A stretch of 64,000 bases of DNA from Rhipicephalus microplus (GCF_043290135.1 NC_134700.1:159870053-159934052), one strand, 5' to 3'. Positions 34,440 through 46,829 are shown, counted from the stretch's first letter. The notes: generated by a model not told the origin, from the sequence alone. Made by a program: numbers and translations.

Positions 34440-36980
34440 GTACATCATCATCCTACGCTGACGACTTCTAGAAATGGAATTTGCTTGCCTGGCCATTCGT
34501 TCCAAGGAATTTTTTTCTTCATTTTGAGGAATTGAATAGAATGACATTTCAATAACTTGTAATTCCCCGTAATGGAATTGGAATGGAATGAAGGTGCCAT
34601 TCCGCAACACTGGCGAGTAACACGCTCGTTTGTAAACACCGCCCCTGAACTGAGCAAATTCATGTTCGCGCTCTATAACTACTGTAACTTCCAATCAAAC
34701 TTGCACAAGAAGCACAAGAGGCACAAAGCGCCCGAATGTCAAGTTAAGCGCGCGCACGAGCGGGCCAGCACGTTACAGAACATCTATACGCACTTTGATG
34801 CCATGTGGAGGCATGCGCGCTCAGCGACGCGGGAACGGTGCAGCAAGACGACCTTTTAAGCACACGTGCTCATTTAGTGCCTGTTGTACTATCTCGTTAC
34901 TGATGACGAAAACATGCTTAAGTTGCTGAGCTCTCAATAGTGCCAGTGGTATTTGGTGTTTATAAAAAGCTTGTCGTTACCAAGTTAGCTTAGTAGATAG
35001 CGGTGCGCGCTGAGGAGCGTGAAGTAGTTGCTTCGACACCCAATTGCGGAACTTTTCCTCATTTTTTAGACGCGAATCAGCTCTTTGACTAGCCCGTGTA
35101 ATGCTGTCTCTCCGTACGAACACTCTGCACGCTGCAGGTGTTGCCGTGGCGCAAAGTAGATCACGCCTGTGCTACGTGCAGACGTCACGCTCCCCTCACC
35201 GTGCGCACTCGTCTAGGTGCCTGTAGCCACTGCCTCGTCCGTCTGCCCGCAATACATCCCGCGACCGCCGCTCGCTACTAGGCGGATTTGTCAGTTCAAG
35301 CGCAATAAGGCTGACGCGTGCCTAACGTACGCGTTGAAACATGTCTGTACGCAAGCCATCGCTTCAAACGCATCTTCCTGCGCTCACCGCAGCACCAGGC
35401 CCCAGAAACTCTCTCAAGTTCTAGCTGTAGAGGCCATTGATTGCGGCGAGTTTCATCATGTGCGCGTATGGTGGAATTACTAACACCTCTCTTAGCGGTC
35501 AGAGAAGTTAGTGTGCGTTTTCCTTGTTAGGGGAGCTCAACGAAGCTAAAATTATTTCAGAATGTATCAAAAGAACGTTAGCAGAGTAGTTACCACGTCA
35601 TTTTTCGTAAAAGTTGAAGAAGATATTTTTGTATTACTTTCAATATCAATAAAAGAGCTGTGACTGTTCGAGTTCCAAGTATCGAGATTATCTTGACGGT
35701 CTAAAAGCAGCTGCTCATTGGCATTGACTGCATTTATGCCGGTCAATTTGCTCGAATTGTACTACGGTTAGCCGCAATAGTTCTTTATCGATCGGCATTA
35801 CGAAGCTCCGTTTTAATTCAGCTTTGATATAACAATGCGAGCTTGTGTGTCAGACTACGTGCCACTACAACGAAGCGAACATGTCTAAAGCCTGTGAACT
35901 ATGTCAGCTGCTGTGCTTCACCCACGTCCGGCTGCGCAGCCTCCACCATGAAAATTCAATGCCGGAAAATCGTCCGGAGACTGCCTTCAACATCGGAATA
36001 ATCATGTACAACTTAGGCGTGCTCACCACTGAGCTAAAATGCGCTGATTTACATCTTAACATGGTCCCTTCCTTTCGCTTTCGCTACAGTTTTTGCCATT
36101 TCATAAGGCTTTTCGACTTGTACAGCTAATGAGATGCACGCCTTGTGAACGTTTGAGATTGTTGTTTACTTCAATGCCACATTCGCTGAAAATATCCATA
36201 CTGCTAAACTTTGTAACACAGATGTAACTTGTAACATCACAGCATAAGTTTTACCTGTTTATGCTCTAAATGAGTCTGCTGCATTACATGCTCATAGATT
36301 GAATACATGGTATACTCAAGTGAACATTTAGTACATATACGCATTCGTACATTTTTCATACGTTTACAATCAAGCTTATTACATTTGCATGGACCACATA
36401 GCCTATACAGCTGGGCAAAGCTTTCTTCTCTGAAGCACGCCACTAAGACAAATTCATTAAAATACCACCTAAAAGACAAATTCACAAAAATAGCAATGTT
36501 GTATGTCCACATTACCTTTCTTATATGCAATATCATCAAACACCGCAAATCAATTGACATGCATATTCTGCATGCCAATAGTCATGCATCAATAGTCATG
36601 TCAATAGTCATGCATCGCAAATCAATTGACGCTTCTGATGAGTAACCGTGACTGTTGTTTCCCCTTACAAGCCAAATGCAGCCTCCGAGGAACTGCTAAT
36701 ATCAGTGTACGCTTGGAAGCTCCATCACTGAACCTATCTCAAGTCTGCGAGGAATGTGTCATCACTGAAAGCAAGCTCATGGGCCAAAACCCTCACATGG
36801 TATGGTTGAAGACACTTTAGTTATTGGACCTATTCTTATTTAACCATTTCTTTTTTACCGTCCTAATGACTCTGTTTTTTCTGTTCTTCTAAGAACACTC
36901 GACAAAAGAGAGACCATTGATTTCTAAGCTACCCTCATCAAGTCATTAGAAGCTCAACAGTTGCGATAATGACAACGCCA
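34440..36980. other. Intronic interval, no gene recognised
   Basis: It includes a GGAAT-rich stretch (34465-34610), a GC-rich patch (34720-35450) and short direct repeats at 36544-36630 (CGCAAATCAATTGAC twice, CAATAGTCATGCATC twice). None of the open stretches shows a family motif. Confidence 0.45.
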
Positions 36981-36989
36981 TGTGCCACC

Positions 36990-37470
36990 AGTATGAATGG
37001 AAATCTATCACTAACCCTCAAGAGGAAGGTATATAACAGCTGAAGCTTGCCGGTACCTACATACGGAGCAGTAACCTGGAGGCTTACAAACAGGGTTCAC
37101 ATTAAATCGGGGACGACACAGTGAGCAATAGAAAAGAAAATGATAGGTGTAACCTTAAGAGACAAGAAGAAAGCAAAGTGGGTCAGGAAACAAACCGGGG
37201 TTAAGGATATCGTAGTTGAAATCAATAAGAAATGGATATGGGCTGGACAAGTAGCACGTAGGCAGGATAACCGCTGGTCATTAAGGGTAACTGACTGGAT
37301 TGCCAGAGATGGCGAATGCACGAAGGGGAGACAAAGTCAGGTGGGCCGATGAGATTAAAGAGTTCGCAGCTATAATGTGCCAGCAGAAAGCGGACGACCA
37401 TGTTTACTGGTGGATTATGGGAGAGGCCTTTGCCCTACAGTGGGTGTATTCAGGCTGATGATGATACACC
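36990..37470 (+). mobile_element. RTE-like LINE, 3' fragment, second copy
   Basis: Homologous to the C-terminal part of the element at 17 kb. It keeps MNGNLSLTLKRKVY-like sequence, TYGAVTWRLTNRV, MIGVTLRDKKKAKWVRKQTG, KKWIWAGQVARRQDNRWS and VTDWIARDGE. The tail ends TTCAGGCTGATGATGATACA near 37467. It starts abruptly mid-domain (5' truncation), as is normal for LINE copies. Confidence 0.83.
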
Positions 37471-37479
37471 AAAAACAAC

Positions 37480-38280
37480 CACCAACATTCACGCAAGCAG
37501 TGAGCCTTAATGTTAAAACATATGTCAATATTTATGCTTCAAAACATGTTTGTTTACATGACAGAGTTAATACTATCAAAATGAGAAGTAATCAGTAATT
37601 TGTATTCGCTTGCATTTCTCCTACTGTGACTGCATGACCATAATTCGTAGCTTGTCCAAGGGCATCCGAAATCTCGTCTGTTGAGAAATACTGCAGTTCA
37701 GATGTTTTCCACCTGTCGTAAATTTAGTTTAGTTTGATTTTGCAAAATGTTGTGATAACTCCGGACATACTTCTGTGAACAGCAACGAAAACAAGAGGCT
37801 TCCAGCTTTAATTAACCGTTGTGGATACCAATGTGTTCAAACAATCGAGAGATTTTCCCCCATAGAAATAGACAGAGCTGTGCGCTTTCAGTTAACCGAG
37901 TTCAAATAATGACCTTTCACTGTAATAATATTTCTTCTACGTAAAAGACCTGGCACGTGAAAGGTATTTTTAAAAGTATGTTAATTTTAACAGAACAATG
38001 AGTGCGCTCAGTAGGTATATTCAGAGTTGGTCAGTGTTTGTACATGTTGATGATTCGAATGCGTACTAACATAATATTGCTGTGAACTATGTAGCCAAAA
38101 GGACTAGCATTGTATGATACCCATGTTAACAGTGAGGCAGACAGTTAAGAAGTAGTGAAGAATGGAAATGTGAATTCAGCTTCTGTCGTTGTCGATCTTT
38201 TGAGCAGTGTCTTTGATGACTATGCGCCATTGGCGCAAAAAGAAGCTCATTATTCATCTGTCAATGCACAGCATAAAAAC
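37480..38280. other. No gene recognised
   Basis: AT-rich intronic sequence between the RTE fragment and the mariner remnant, without motifs. Confidence 0.5.
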
Positions 38281-38287
38281 TTTGAGA

Positions 38288-39330
38288 GTCATTCAGAAAG
38301 TAAGGGCCATTTGGTTTTAAACAAGTAAATATCCATTAGCAAAAGTTTTTATTGGTGGGCTCAGTTTAACGAAAAACAACTTCACTTTTCTATAGAATCC
38401 CTGCTGACTTCATAGCACATTTAGTACCATCGCAGTAGTTTCATTAGTCAATCTGCATAAAAGATTGCCACTTGGTAATTAAACCCGTAGCAAACGCTGA
38501 TCTTGAATTTCTCATTGTCTTTGACTTGTACCCCGATCCACTGTTTCAAGTGAAAGAGGAGGAAATAATCGCATGGTGCTAGCTCAGGACAGTAGGGGCG
38601 TGCAGTCAGTGTTCTCAACCAAAATACTTCATCTTCCCTTTGGTTCTGACTGTGGTGCAAGGATGCACGTTGTCATGTAGGAGGACGATTCCGGATGAAA
38701 ATTGGTGATGTCATCAATGTTTATCGTACTTATCGTACTGTGGTGAGTGTTTCACAGTATACGTTAGCTGTAATTGCGGCCCATATTTTATGAAACTAAA
38801 CACTAAGAATGCCCTTTTTTACTTGGAAAATTGTAGCCATCATTTTCTAATGGGAGTAGGCTGCTTGCTTATATTTTGTTCGGCTTTTGTGAAAAGTAGT
38901 GGTGGCACCACCGCGCTGTTTCTGCAATTGCGTACACTATGAAGTGTCGTCACCCGTGCAACAGTGTGCGAAAACAAATCACCTCTGCCTTATTAGTGGC
39001 AGTCCAAAAACGCTTGTCCACTTGACGTCCTTTGGTGTTTGAGTTGGTCGGTAAGCATTTTTGGAACCCAGCTTGAACAAGCTTTGTGACATACAATTAT
39101 GAAAATTGTAGTGAGGCCAACAAGGGAACTTTGTCTTACAGACCACTATCTGTTAGTCGTCGATCTATTGCAATATCCAGCCAACTTGAACAATTTGGTT
39201 CGTCTGGATGCTTGGCTTGGCGCTTCACTCTTTGTCGTACACATTTGTGCAACCATTTCAGAAGTCTCAACACCGTGTTCTAACACTTGTTTCAATCCTC
39301 ACAGTGGGTCCGTAAACAAGGCACAAATCC
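38288..39330 (-). mobile_element. mariner-like transposon remnant (DD34D family)
   Basis: Read on the minus strand, pieces of a mariner transposase appear in the right order. They are WVPKMLTDQLKHQRTS near 39055, LFSHTVARVTT near 38970, a decayed WLQFSK-like block, VLLHDNVHPCTT (catalytic Asp of the HDNARPH-type motif) near 38680, and ELAPCDYFLLFHLKQWIG near 38570. A mariner-type terminal repeat, GTCATTCAGAAAGTAAGGGC, marks the left end at 38288. The right terminal repeat was not found. Numerous stops and frameshifts make it inactive. Confidence 0.75.
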
Positions 39331-39339
39331 CCGTAAATT

Positions 39340-40300
39340 AGAAAAGCTAGGGATTATTTTGCATGCAAAAATGTAGTTACAGTGTGCACCTCACAACACG
39401 TGGGAGCAACAATATTCGCCAACATTGTTGCCTGCGTTCTCCGACAAAGAGATGACTGCTGAGCCAGAACAATCCTTTCTGAACTGTTGTTGAAAAGTAG
39501 CAGATTGTGCTGTGCTCTTCAGTCTGATGTGCGAAAATGAAAAGATTATGAAATGGCTTTTACATTATGAATAACCGTCATAGAAAATTCTACAATACAA
39601 ATTTGACTGAAATGATTACTCACTGCCTATTTTTTCAACATAAGTGCTGTTATGACTTCCAGCACCTCTAGGCTGTCTAGTGTTACTAGTGTTCCATATG
39701 GTCCTATTGTATACGTATATATCATGTGCATTGTATTGCGAGTGCTGTCCACTGGTGCATAATTTTTTTTACAGATGAGATCTGGAGTATACAAACAGGC
39801 ATTCATTACCTGCGTCAGCGGAGCCAGGAAACACCCTAGCAGACAACACTCTTGTATTAAACAACAGCGCCACTAAAACGCTGACGTCGCTGCACACGGC
39901 TGAAAAGTTGATTGATTGGCGGCGCCGACGTACTGGTAACAGCTTTTTTTTTTTGATAACCACTGCAAATGTTTCACATGCATTTCTGATGCCACACGCG
40001 TTTTTGTAGTCATTTTTATTAGCGCTGCTATCACGCACTCCACACTGTCTTCATCCGTGGCCATCATAGATCGAGCTCGGAGCAAACAAGTCTGCCCAAG
40101 AAGCTCGGTCCATCCTGCCTAGCACCCCTGTACTACCCGTACCCCGGAGCCAAAAATAAAGCTAACACAAATAACTGAGAGACAGCGAGACGGTACAGAC
40201 AACTTCAAAACCTATGTTTCTTCCTAACTCACCGTAAAGAAACCGGAAAATGCTAATCTGTAACACGTAAACTAGCCATAATGCAAACTGCAGAATGCAT
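39340..40300. other. No gene recognised
   Basis: Intronic sequence. The open stretches near 39769-40085 lack motifs. Confidence 0.5.
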
Positions 40301-40313
40301 TGACTAAAACATT

Positions 40314-40554
40314 GATTGATTCATATGTGGGGTTTAACGTCCCAAAACCACCATATGATTATGAGAGACGCCGTAGTGGAGGGCTCCGGAAATTTCGACC
40401 ACCTGGGGTTCTTTAACGTGCACCCAAATCTGAGCACACGGGCCTACAACATTTCCGCCTCCATCGGAAATGCAGCCGCCACAGTCGGGATTTGATCCCG
40501 CGACCTGCGGGTCAGCAGCTGAGTACCTTAGCCACTAGACCACCGTGGCGGGGC
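40314..40554 (-). repeat. Ruka-type SINE, full length
   Basis: An antisense full-length copy flanked by a perfect 12-bp duplication GACTAAAACATT (40302-40313 and 40555-40566). The B box is altered, reading GGGATCAAATCCC on the sense strand. Confidence 0.92.
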
Positions 40555-40795
40555 GACTAAAACATTCTAGCTACGTGAAACAGGAAAAAGTTTTTGAAAA
40601 TACTGTTTTGTTTTGTTGAGCTAGAGAGAGATTAGCAGGTTGTGGAAAGAAAGTTATAGACGCTTTGCTAAGCTAAGCGGTAGGGAATCAAAACCACATG
40701 TTCTCTGGGAATACTACCGCTTAGTTTAACGAAATATGGCAGTACTTCAGGTACTCCCACCTATTCGCAATCGTTAATACGTATACTATAATTTC

Positions 40796-41000
40796 TGGAG
40801 CCCTCCACTAATTAATACACTAGTGGAGGGCTGCAGAAATTTCAACCCCCTCGGTTTCTTTAACGTGCACCCAAATCTAAGCACACGAGCCTACAGCCTT
40901 TTCGCCTCCATCGAAAATGCAGCTGCCGCAGCCGGGATTCGATACCGTGACCAGCGGGTCAGCAGGCGAGTACCTTAGCCACTAGACCACCATGACGGGG
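40796..41000 (-). repeat. Ruka-type SINE, partial, with foldback 3' end
   Basis: An antisense copy with an intact tRNA-like head but lacking the 3' end. Where the body should continue, GGAGCCCTCCACTA is followed by an AT spacer and then ACTAGTGGAGGGCT, so the end of the body is inverted on itself. The B box is altered (GGTATCGAATCC). Confidence 0.82.
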
Positions 41001-41049
41001 CTACCATCTCAATCATAGGACTTTATTTGGCAACGGTGCGTTAATCAAA

Positions 41050-41840
41050 GCACATACTTTTTTTTCTCACGAGGCTCTGCTCGCGTTGTGCTTTCATAGT
41101 CACATTCATGGTCACATTAACTATGGTATCGCTTCATGGGGAAACATGTACACTTGTCACTTGTCAACAACTCAACACATCCAAAATCAATCAATATGCA
41201 TAATCACTTCTACGTCCATACAATCTTTGCATGTGTCTATATTACTCCGCTCATACAATATCTTGCCAGTTATTTATTTGTTTCAATTCAACATAGTCGT
41301 CTTATTCTACAAACTGTTTCGTAACAACCTGCCGCTTCCATTCATGTCACGTGATTTTTGGCACAATAAAAACGTGATGAGATTCGCAGCTAATAAAAAT
41401 ATTTGGTTCCCCATAGCTCATAGTAAATACGGCAAAAAAACATCTGCGTTCACAGCAATTTTGTTTTGGAATGATTCGCTTACAGCCATCAAATCTCGTG
41501 TTTCCCTGGCAACCTTCAAAAATAACCTCAAACATCACTATCTGAACCAAGTGTGTCATGTCATATCTGTTTTCAAATTGACTTCTTTTTTTCTTTACTT
41601 GTACCTTTGCTTTCCTCCTGATGTACTTTCTTTTTATGTTCCACTGACGTAATTGTAGATGTTTTATATCTTATTTGTTTTGATTTTGCTCTATAATCCG
41701 TTCATTTGCTGTATTAGTAATTACGATCTGTATTTGTAGAATTAATCAAGGGTCCCACTACAGCTTCTTACTTTGGGACTTTTGCCTGTATACATGCTGA
41801 TGTTGTAACATTTTGTTTTGAAAGAAAGAAACAAACTCAA
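41050..41840 (+). mobile_element. CR1/L2-like LINE, 3' fragment
   Basis: An open stretch at 41086-41652 encodes the post-RT C-terminal region of a CR1/L2-type LINE. It reads HSHIHGHINYGIASWGN, then LQSL-type helices, FWNDSLTAIKSRVSLATFKN and NLKHHYLNQ, resembling the NYGISVWG and WNxLPxxI blocks of this group. A 3' untranslated tail follows, ending TGAAAGAAAGAAAC near 41830. The RT itself is absent. Confidence 0.7.
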
Positions 41841-42153
41841 AGGTGGCGAATTGGCGAATGGGCTTTGAAGCTACTTTTGGGTTCACACTCATAAAAATAG
41901 GCTACTGGAATGAAACTTCAATATAAAGCGCAAATAAGGGATAAACCTTGTCTAGGTTTATATAGCATAACCAGCCTGCTGCGCAAACGACCCGAGTTTG
42001 ATCACGACTCAGACTGGGATTTTTTTAGTTTATTTGCATTTTTCTCGAATAATCTCTCACTCACAGATGATTTCTCGCTCGCAACCATTGACGCCGATGC
42101 CGGAATTTCTAGGAAGTGCGCCTTTTAACGCTATCATGTTAATAACAAATCTA

Positions 42154-42389
42154 GGCTCTGCTGCGGTGGTCTTGTGGCTAAGGTACTCGGCAGCTGACCC
42201 GCAGGTCGCGGGATCTAATCCCGGCTGCGGCGGCTGCATTTCCGATAGAGGCGGAAATGTCGTAGGCCCGTGTGCTCAGATTTGGGTGCACGTTAAAGAA
42301 CCCCAGGTGGTCGAAATTTCCGGAGCCCTCCACTACGGCGTCTCTCAATGATATGGTGGTTTCGAAACGTTAAACCCCACCTATCAATT
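42154..42389 (+). repeat. Ruka-type SINE, full length, sense
   Basis: The only sense-strand copy in the window. The head reads GCTGCGGTGGTCTTGTGGCT, with an A-box-like GGCTAAGGTACTCGG. The B box is decayed (GGATCTAATCC). The tail ends CACCTATCAATT. It is flanked by ACAAATCTA (42145-42153 and 42390-42398). It lies about 90 bp downstream of the host-gene exon's 5' splice site, inside the intron. Confidence 0.92.
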
Positions 42390-42478
42390 ACAAATCTAAC
42401 CCATTAAAGAACCAAATTTCAGTATTGCATCACGCGAGTGTGCCTGTGAATGGCACTTCTCAATCAGAGGTCACTTAC

Positions 42479-42604
42479 GTCGCCCCTGGTTCTTGCGTAG
42501 CGTTACTCAAGACCTGAAGGGCCCGTTCTCTTAGGCCATAAGGCACCCTCACAGATGCGGCCGCGGACTCGTTCCAGGTTGCCCAGAGCACTTCGTCATA
42601 CACC
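42479..42604 (-). CDS. Host gene, internal exon (126 nt)
   Basis: Acceptor TTTCTTGTTTTTCAG, donor GGGGCGAC/GTAAGT. It encodes VYDEVLWATWNESAAASVRV, then PYGLRERALQVLSNATQEPG and A, with codons split at both ends (GA+G on entry, AC+G on exit). Sequons NES and NAT are present. The coding sequence is GC-richer than the surrounding intron. Confidence 0.78.
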
Positions 42605-42609
42605 CTGAA

Positions 42610-44020
42610 AAACAAGAAAGGTCATTTGGGCATGAAATACATGTACGACAAAGAGAAATGGCATGTCACGACACGAATGTCATAAACGGCTTGAGAACAT
42701 CAGTAAGTCATTACGGTCGTGTACATTTGTACCAAAGCGTATTTTGCGTGCCTTGCAGGAATGAGTGGTATGAATCTTGACACGTACTGAACGAATGCAA
42801 CTGGCATATCAGAATAAGGGAATATTAAACAACTGTCATGGCATCGGAGAGTATATGTGGTCCTATACCAGCACTGGTCTGCTCGTGGTGGCCCATATTT
42901 TCTTAGATATTACTAGCTTATATCCCTGTTTGCATTGATTGGCAAATGTTAAACGCTCTGCAGCAATGGATAATGTCTACTAGTACAGATCCAGAGTAAA
43001 TGTCACCGTTCTTACTGTTCCCATATAGTAGCATAAAAATCGCAAATGTGGTCCCTCCAGCCAACATTGGCCGAGCTATGCAGCTTCACGCGGGCCCTAA
43101 AAGGTCAACACATACTCTGTACAAGGAAAGGTACGTACTAGCTATCTACTACAGTACATTTAGTAGTGTAATATACATCATGTGCCTTTGTGACGACAAT
43201 TGTGGCTTTCACTGGCTCGCATCGCGGCTCTGAATCTGTCTTTATTGCCTGCAATTCGACGGTCAGATATCTTTGGGCAGGATCTGGCATGAATCTTATG
43301 CTAGATAAGTACACATGTCGTCGACGCGATGGCAATACTGATTCGTTGCTTGTTTCGTCTGCCTCTCAGTTTCGCTGCTGCTAGGTGCGAACGCTGGCAT
43401 TATTTTACAAAGTGCATATTGCATTCACCATTGAAGCCTTAAGCTAACGTTTGTCACATTGTGCTGTTTGGTGCAGAGAACTTTATTGTAATGTTCATGT
43501 CGCGTATCATTTTCGTGAATTGCTTAAAACCAGTGTCTCCTCTATTTTTTTCTGTTCCTGTTGCGTCGCGCCCGTGCTCATTGCTCTACTATTGCCGCTC
43601 TATTTCTCCGAGTGACCACGTGGTGGCATCAGGTTATTACCCTCTCGCGTGTCCTCTCTTTGCTTGATTGGTATAGGTGAATGCGGCGCAGCCACTGGCT
43701 TTTTTCAATTTTATGCGATTACTTTCCTTCGTATTCGGTAATTCTGCATTCGTGCGTTTGTTTTGGTAACGTATTAGGAACAAACACGTCGTAAGGTGCC
43801 TTATTCATTTTTTTGCAAGAGCTAGAAGGAGTGCTCTGCTTAATATCGATCCCGATCGAAATATCAGTAAAATTCACAGGTTGAAGTTATGAAACAAGAC
43901 ATTATATGCACAAAAGACAAAAAATAAAAGAAATGAGTCAGTACAAGTTAAGAAACAGCTGGTTGAACTAAAACAAACCACTTGTCACTCTAACGTTGAA
44001 GGTGCGCGGGTGTCGTGCAG
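42610..44020. other. Intronic interval, no gene recognised
   Basis: AT-rich sequence with short open stretches without motifs. A terminal repeat for the P-element-like remnant to its right could lie here but was not identified. Confidence 0.45.
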
Positions 44021-44025
44021 GCTTG

Positions 44026-46824
44026 TTAAAGCTTTAAAAACTTCCGTGACAACGGCTTCCTTTGATGAAGCCTGGCCACAGACTTTTCATCGGTGAAGTC
44101 GACAGCATAGTTTGTGAACAGTGGCTTCATGAACTTTCTGCTCACAAGTTCTGTTAATTTGCGCCTTTGGATTTGGTCACAACGGTCACGCGGCAGTACT
44201 GGCAGGCCAACAATTACTCTTCACAACGCACGTCTGCGGAGGCTTAATTAAGTAGAGCTGCACAGTGCTGAAGCACCATGTCCACAAATCTTTTCATGGC
44301 ATGCAGCACACGCACGAGCTCGGCAGTGTGGTAGCACAAGCCACCTCTGTCCTCGTGGGAAATCATGCCGTCCGTAGCTCTGGTGCTGCTCCCTTTTGTC
44401 TTCAATACTAACGACACGCAGCCCTCGCAGCCAGTCTTTTAACTCGCGACGCAGGACATGTACCCTGCGACGAGAGAACCTCCTCCTATACCTGGCGTGT
44501 GCACAAACGGCTTCGTCGAAGTGCAGAGTTCCTGCAGTAGGTGCTGCGCCGAGTCCCCTGCTGCGACCGCGCATGATGTTGATGTGCTGCTTGACTCGCC
44601 GTTCCTAATATTGCTCCCCGAGGAAGCGAATGAAGCTGAGCTCTGCACATTGCTTGTGTGGGAACCTGCAACGATGCCCATCTTCACTGTCTTCTCAAGG
44701 CCCGAAAGAGCGCTTGTGACATAAAACATATCATTGCAGCCAGCGCTGCATCGAAGCGTCCCAAACAGGGATTCGATGGGGTCGCTTGAAAATTTTCTAG
44801 TCAACACGAAATAAAACCCTCTATTTAACAGAAATCTCATGCACTGGAGGCTAGCGAGTGTGGTGAATACCAGTTCATGGTGAGTTTATTTCGTTAGAAA
44901 GTTCATTGGTACGCTTGCCATCTTGAGCTCTTCATGTATTCTAAAAAAACAATTTCCAGCCAATGAAGTCTGGAGTCTTCCAGATCATCAAACTGCCTGG
45001 TGTCCGGATTGTTCTGGTGAATCTGGTGCTCGCAGTTGCTGACGTCCATGAGAGTAAACCATCTGCCCACATTATTAGTGAACTCAACAGTTGGGCCGAC
45101 GCTGGCGATCTCTGCGTCGCACGTGTGCCCGGCATGATCTTTCATGAAGGGCAAAGCCGTCACGGCTGCATGGTGAAAAGAACTAAACGACAGGCTTGAC
45201 TCCCATTTTTTCTATATTAGACGGACAGACGTGTTTCCTCGTGAGAAAATGGCCCGGCTTGATAATCGAGCCCCCCTGCGCCTTGTAAAGGTTCTCTATG
45301 TAGGTTTAGAAATTGCGATGGGATGTTTTTGAGGATGTGACTTTGATCGAACGCCAGAAACAAACTGTGGCTTGGGTCGGCGGGATGAGGCACTCGGATT
45401 TTCGATTGCCCACCTGATAATATTTCTATTGCAGCAACGTTTATTTTGTGGTTGTCTGTCACAACTCGAACTATCTCGAATCCCATTTCTTCAGTTTTCT
45501 TGATGATGTGCTTGGTCGTTTCCGCAAATAGTTCGCCAGTGCATGATCTGGTAAAGAAGTTTCCCACTGGGATCCGAAACCTAGCGTGAAGGCCACTGAT
45601 CAAAAAGCAGAAAAGCGAGTTCGCAAGTTCACTTCTTTCCGAGTCTGACAACACTTGGTTGGTTGAGAGGGCCCATGTCTGTGTCTCCCAAGAAGGCGTC
45701 TCGTTGTTTGTGGTATTCAAGCTCTTGCTTTATTCTCATTTCGTCTATGATGAGACCGAGAATTCCGGCTTGCTCCGTCCCGAGGCACTTCATTTCAGTG
45801 TTGATCCTCTGCTTCACTAGCTCACTGTAGCCTACTTCTCCGGCAGTTGTTCCCATGTGTCTTTGTAGCGTAGTTCTGCACGGGAGTGCGAGGCGCTCGG
45901 TCCTGATACACTCGTATGACTTTGTTGAGAAGCTTCTCAGAATCACGCACTGTCCTATAGTGGTTTCACATCACTTTGATTTTTTTTTCACCTTGTAGTT
46001 TAGGACTTGGTTCATCATCCCTCTGGCTTTAGTGTAGCCCTGATCGTGGTCTCTGGCTGCTTGAAGAAATTTGCTCACATTGCACTACTCTTTAAATATA
46101 TGCAGCTCTTTCTTGTAGGCATCTACTGTTGCCTGCAGCCTTTCATTTCGTCGCTTCCACGCCCTTTCTTTGTCGCGCCATTTTTTCCCACTCCAAGAAG
46201 GCTGTTGCGGAGATTCTGCTGTCGGCTTGAACACCAAAGGCACTCGAGGCATGCGCACCTGCACCCTCTTCCGCTGGCTTCGCATCAGTTGGCTCAAAAA
46301 AGTTTGCGGAATGACAGTAGTGACTAGCTGCTGCTACAAAAGGCAAATCTTAGATTTTGCTTGGGGCAACACTTTCTGGTTGTTACCAGCTACTGGGCTC
46401 AGTGGCTTCGTCAAGCGTGTTTGCCCAAACTTCTGCAAACTTCTGGCGCCGGTTCCGGGCACGATTTGGCAGACTTGCCAACGTGTCCGTTGAGTTATCG
46501 CACTTTCTTTTCTGAGTGCTGCTGCAGCTTCTCAAGCTTAGTGGTTTCCTTATTCATGTAGAATGGGTAATGCGGAAAAACACTTGGCACCGCAACCGGC
46601 TTTAGCATGCGTCTTTGGGTATTTTCCCTAAAGTTAGTTTCCACAAAATGTAGGCTGCACACGGCCGAGTAATTCGAAGTGGAATTCGGCACCCAATTTT
46701 TCAGCGCGACAACTCATCGCCACAGTTCACGTAGCTCAGTGTTCACTGGAATTTCGTGAAAAGACACACCTGCTTCTTTCTTTCGCTGGCTAGAAGTGCA
46801 GAATGGAACGCAACAGCAGCGCAT
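44026..46824 (-). pseudogene. THAP / P-element-like (THAP9-type) transposase, decayed
   Basis: Read on the minus strand from an ATG at 46824-46822. The N-terminal THAP zinc finger (MRCCCVPFCTSSQRKKEAGV, VSFHEIP, then CSLHFVETNF and LKPVAVPSVFP; C2CH pattern) is broken by a TGA near 46709. Next come a coiled-coil-like charged helix (KKWRDKERAWKRRNERLQAT) and a transposase core (CIRTERLALPCRTTLQRHMG, ILGLIIDEMRIKQELEYH, VRVVTDNHKINVAAIEILSG, FDQSHILKNI). The C-terminal part keeps FSSDPIESLFGTLRCSAGCN, an EDRGGL-type block and a tail ending RKFLKL at 44026. Frameshifts occur near 45675, 45220 and 44440. The layout matches P-element/THAP9 proteins. It lies in a host intron. Confidence 0.8.
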
Positions 46825-46829
46825 GGTGA

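Larger units (their letters stand above)
29400..34440 (+). mobile_element. I-like LINE, near full length, decayed
   Basis: About 5 kb in the order expected of an I-group LINE: ORF1 with zinc knuckles (29460-29890), AP-type endonuclease (30850-31530), reverse transcriptase (32030-32880), connector (33240-33700), RNase H remnants (33600-33900) and a C-terminal region (33840-34370). A 3' end with AATAAAAGTGTACATCATCA lies near 34430. Many stops and frameshifts occur, so it cannot encode intact proteins. It lies in the 17-kb intron of the minus-strand host gene, in antisense to that gene. Confidence 0.85.

Noticed and set aside
34465..34610. GGAAT-rich sequence as a satellite
   Set aside because: The motif recurs irregularly without a period; a similar patch near 29000 hints at a dispersed repeat, but I could not define it.
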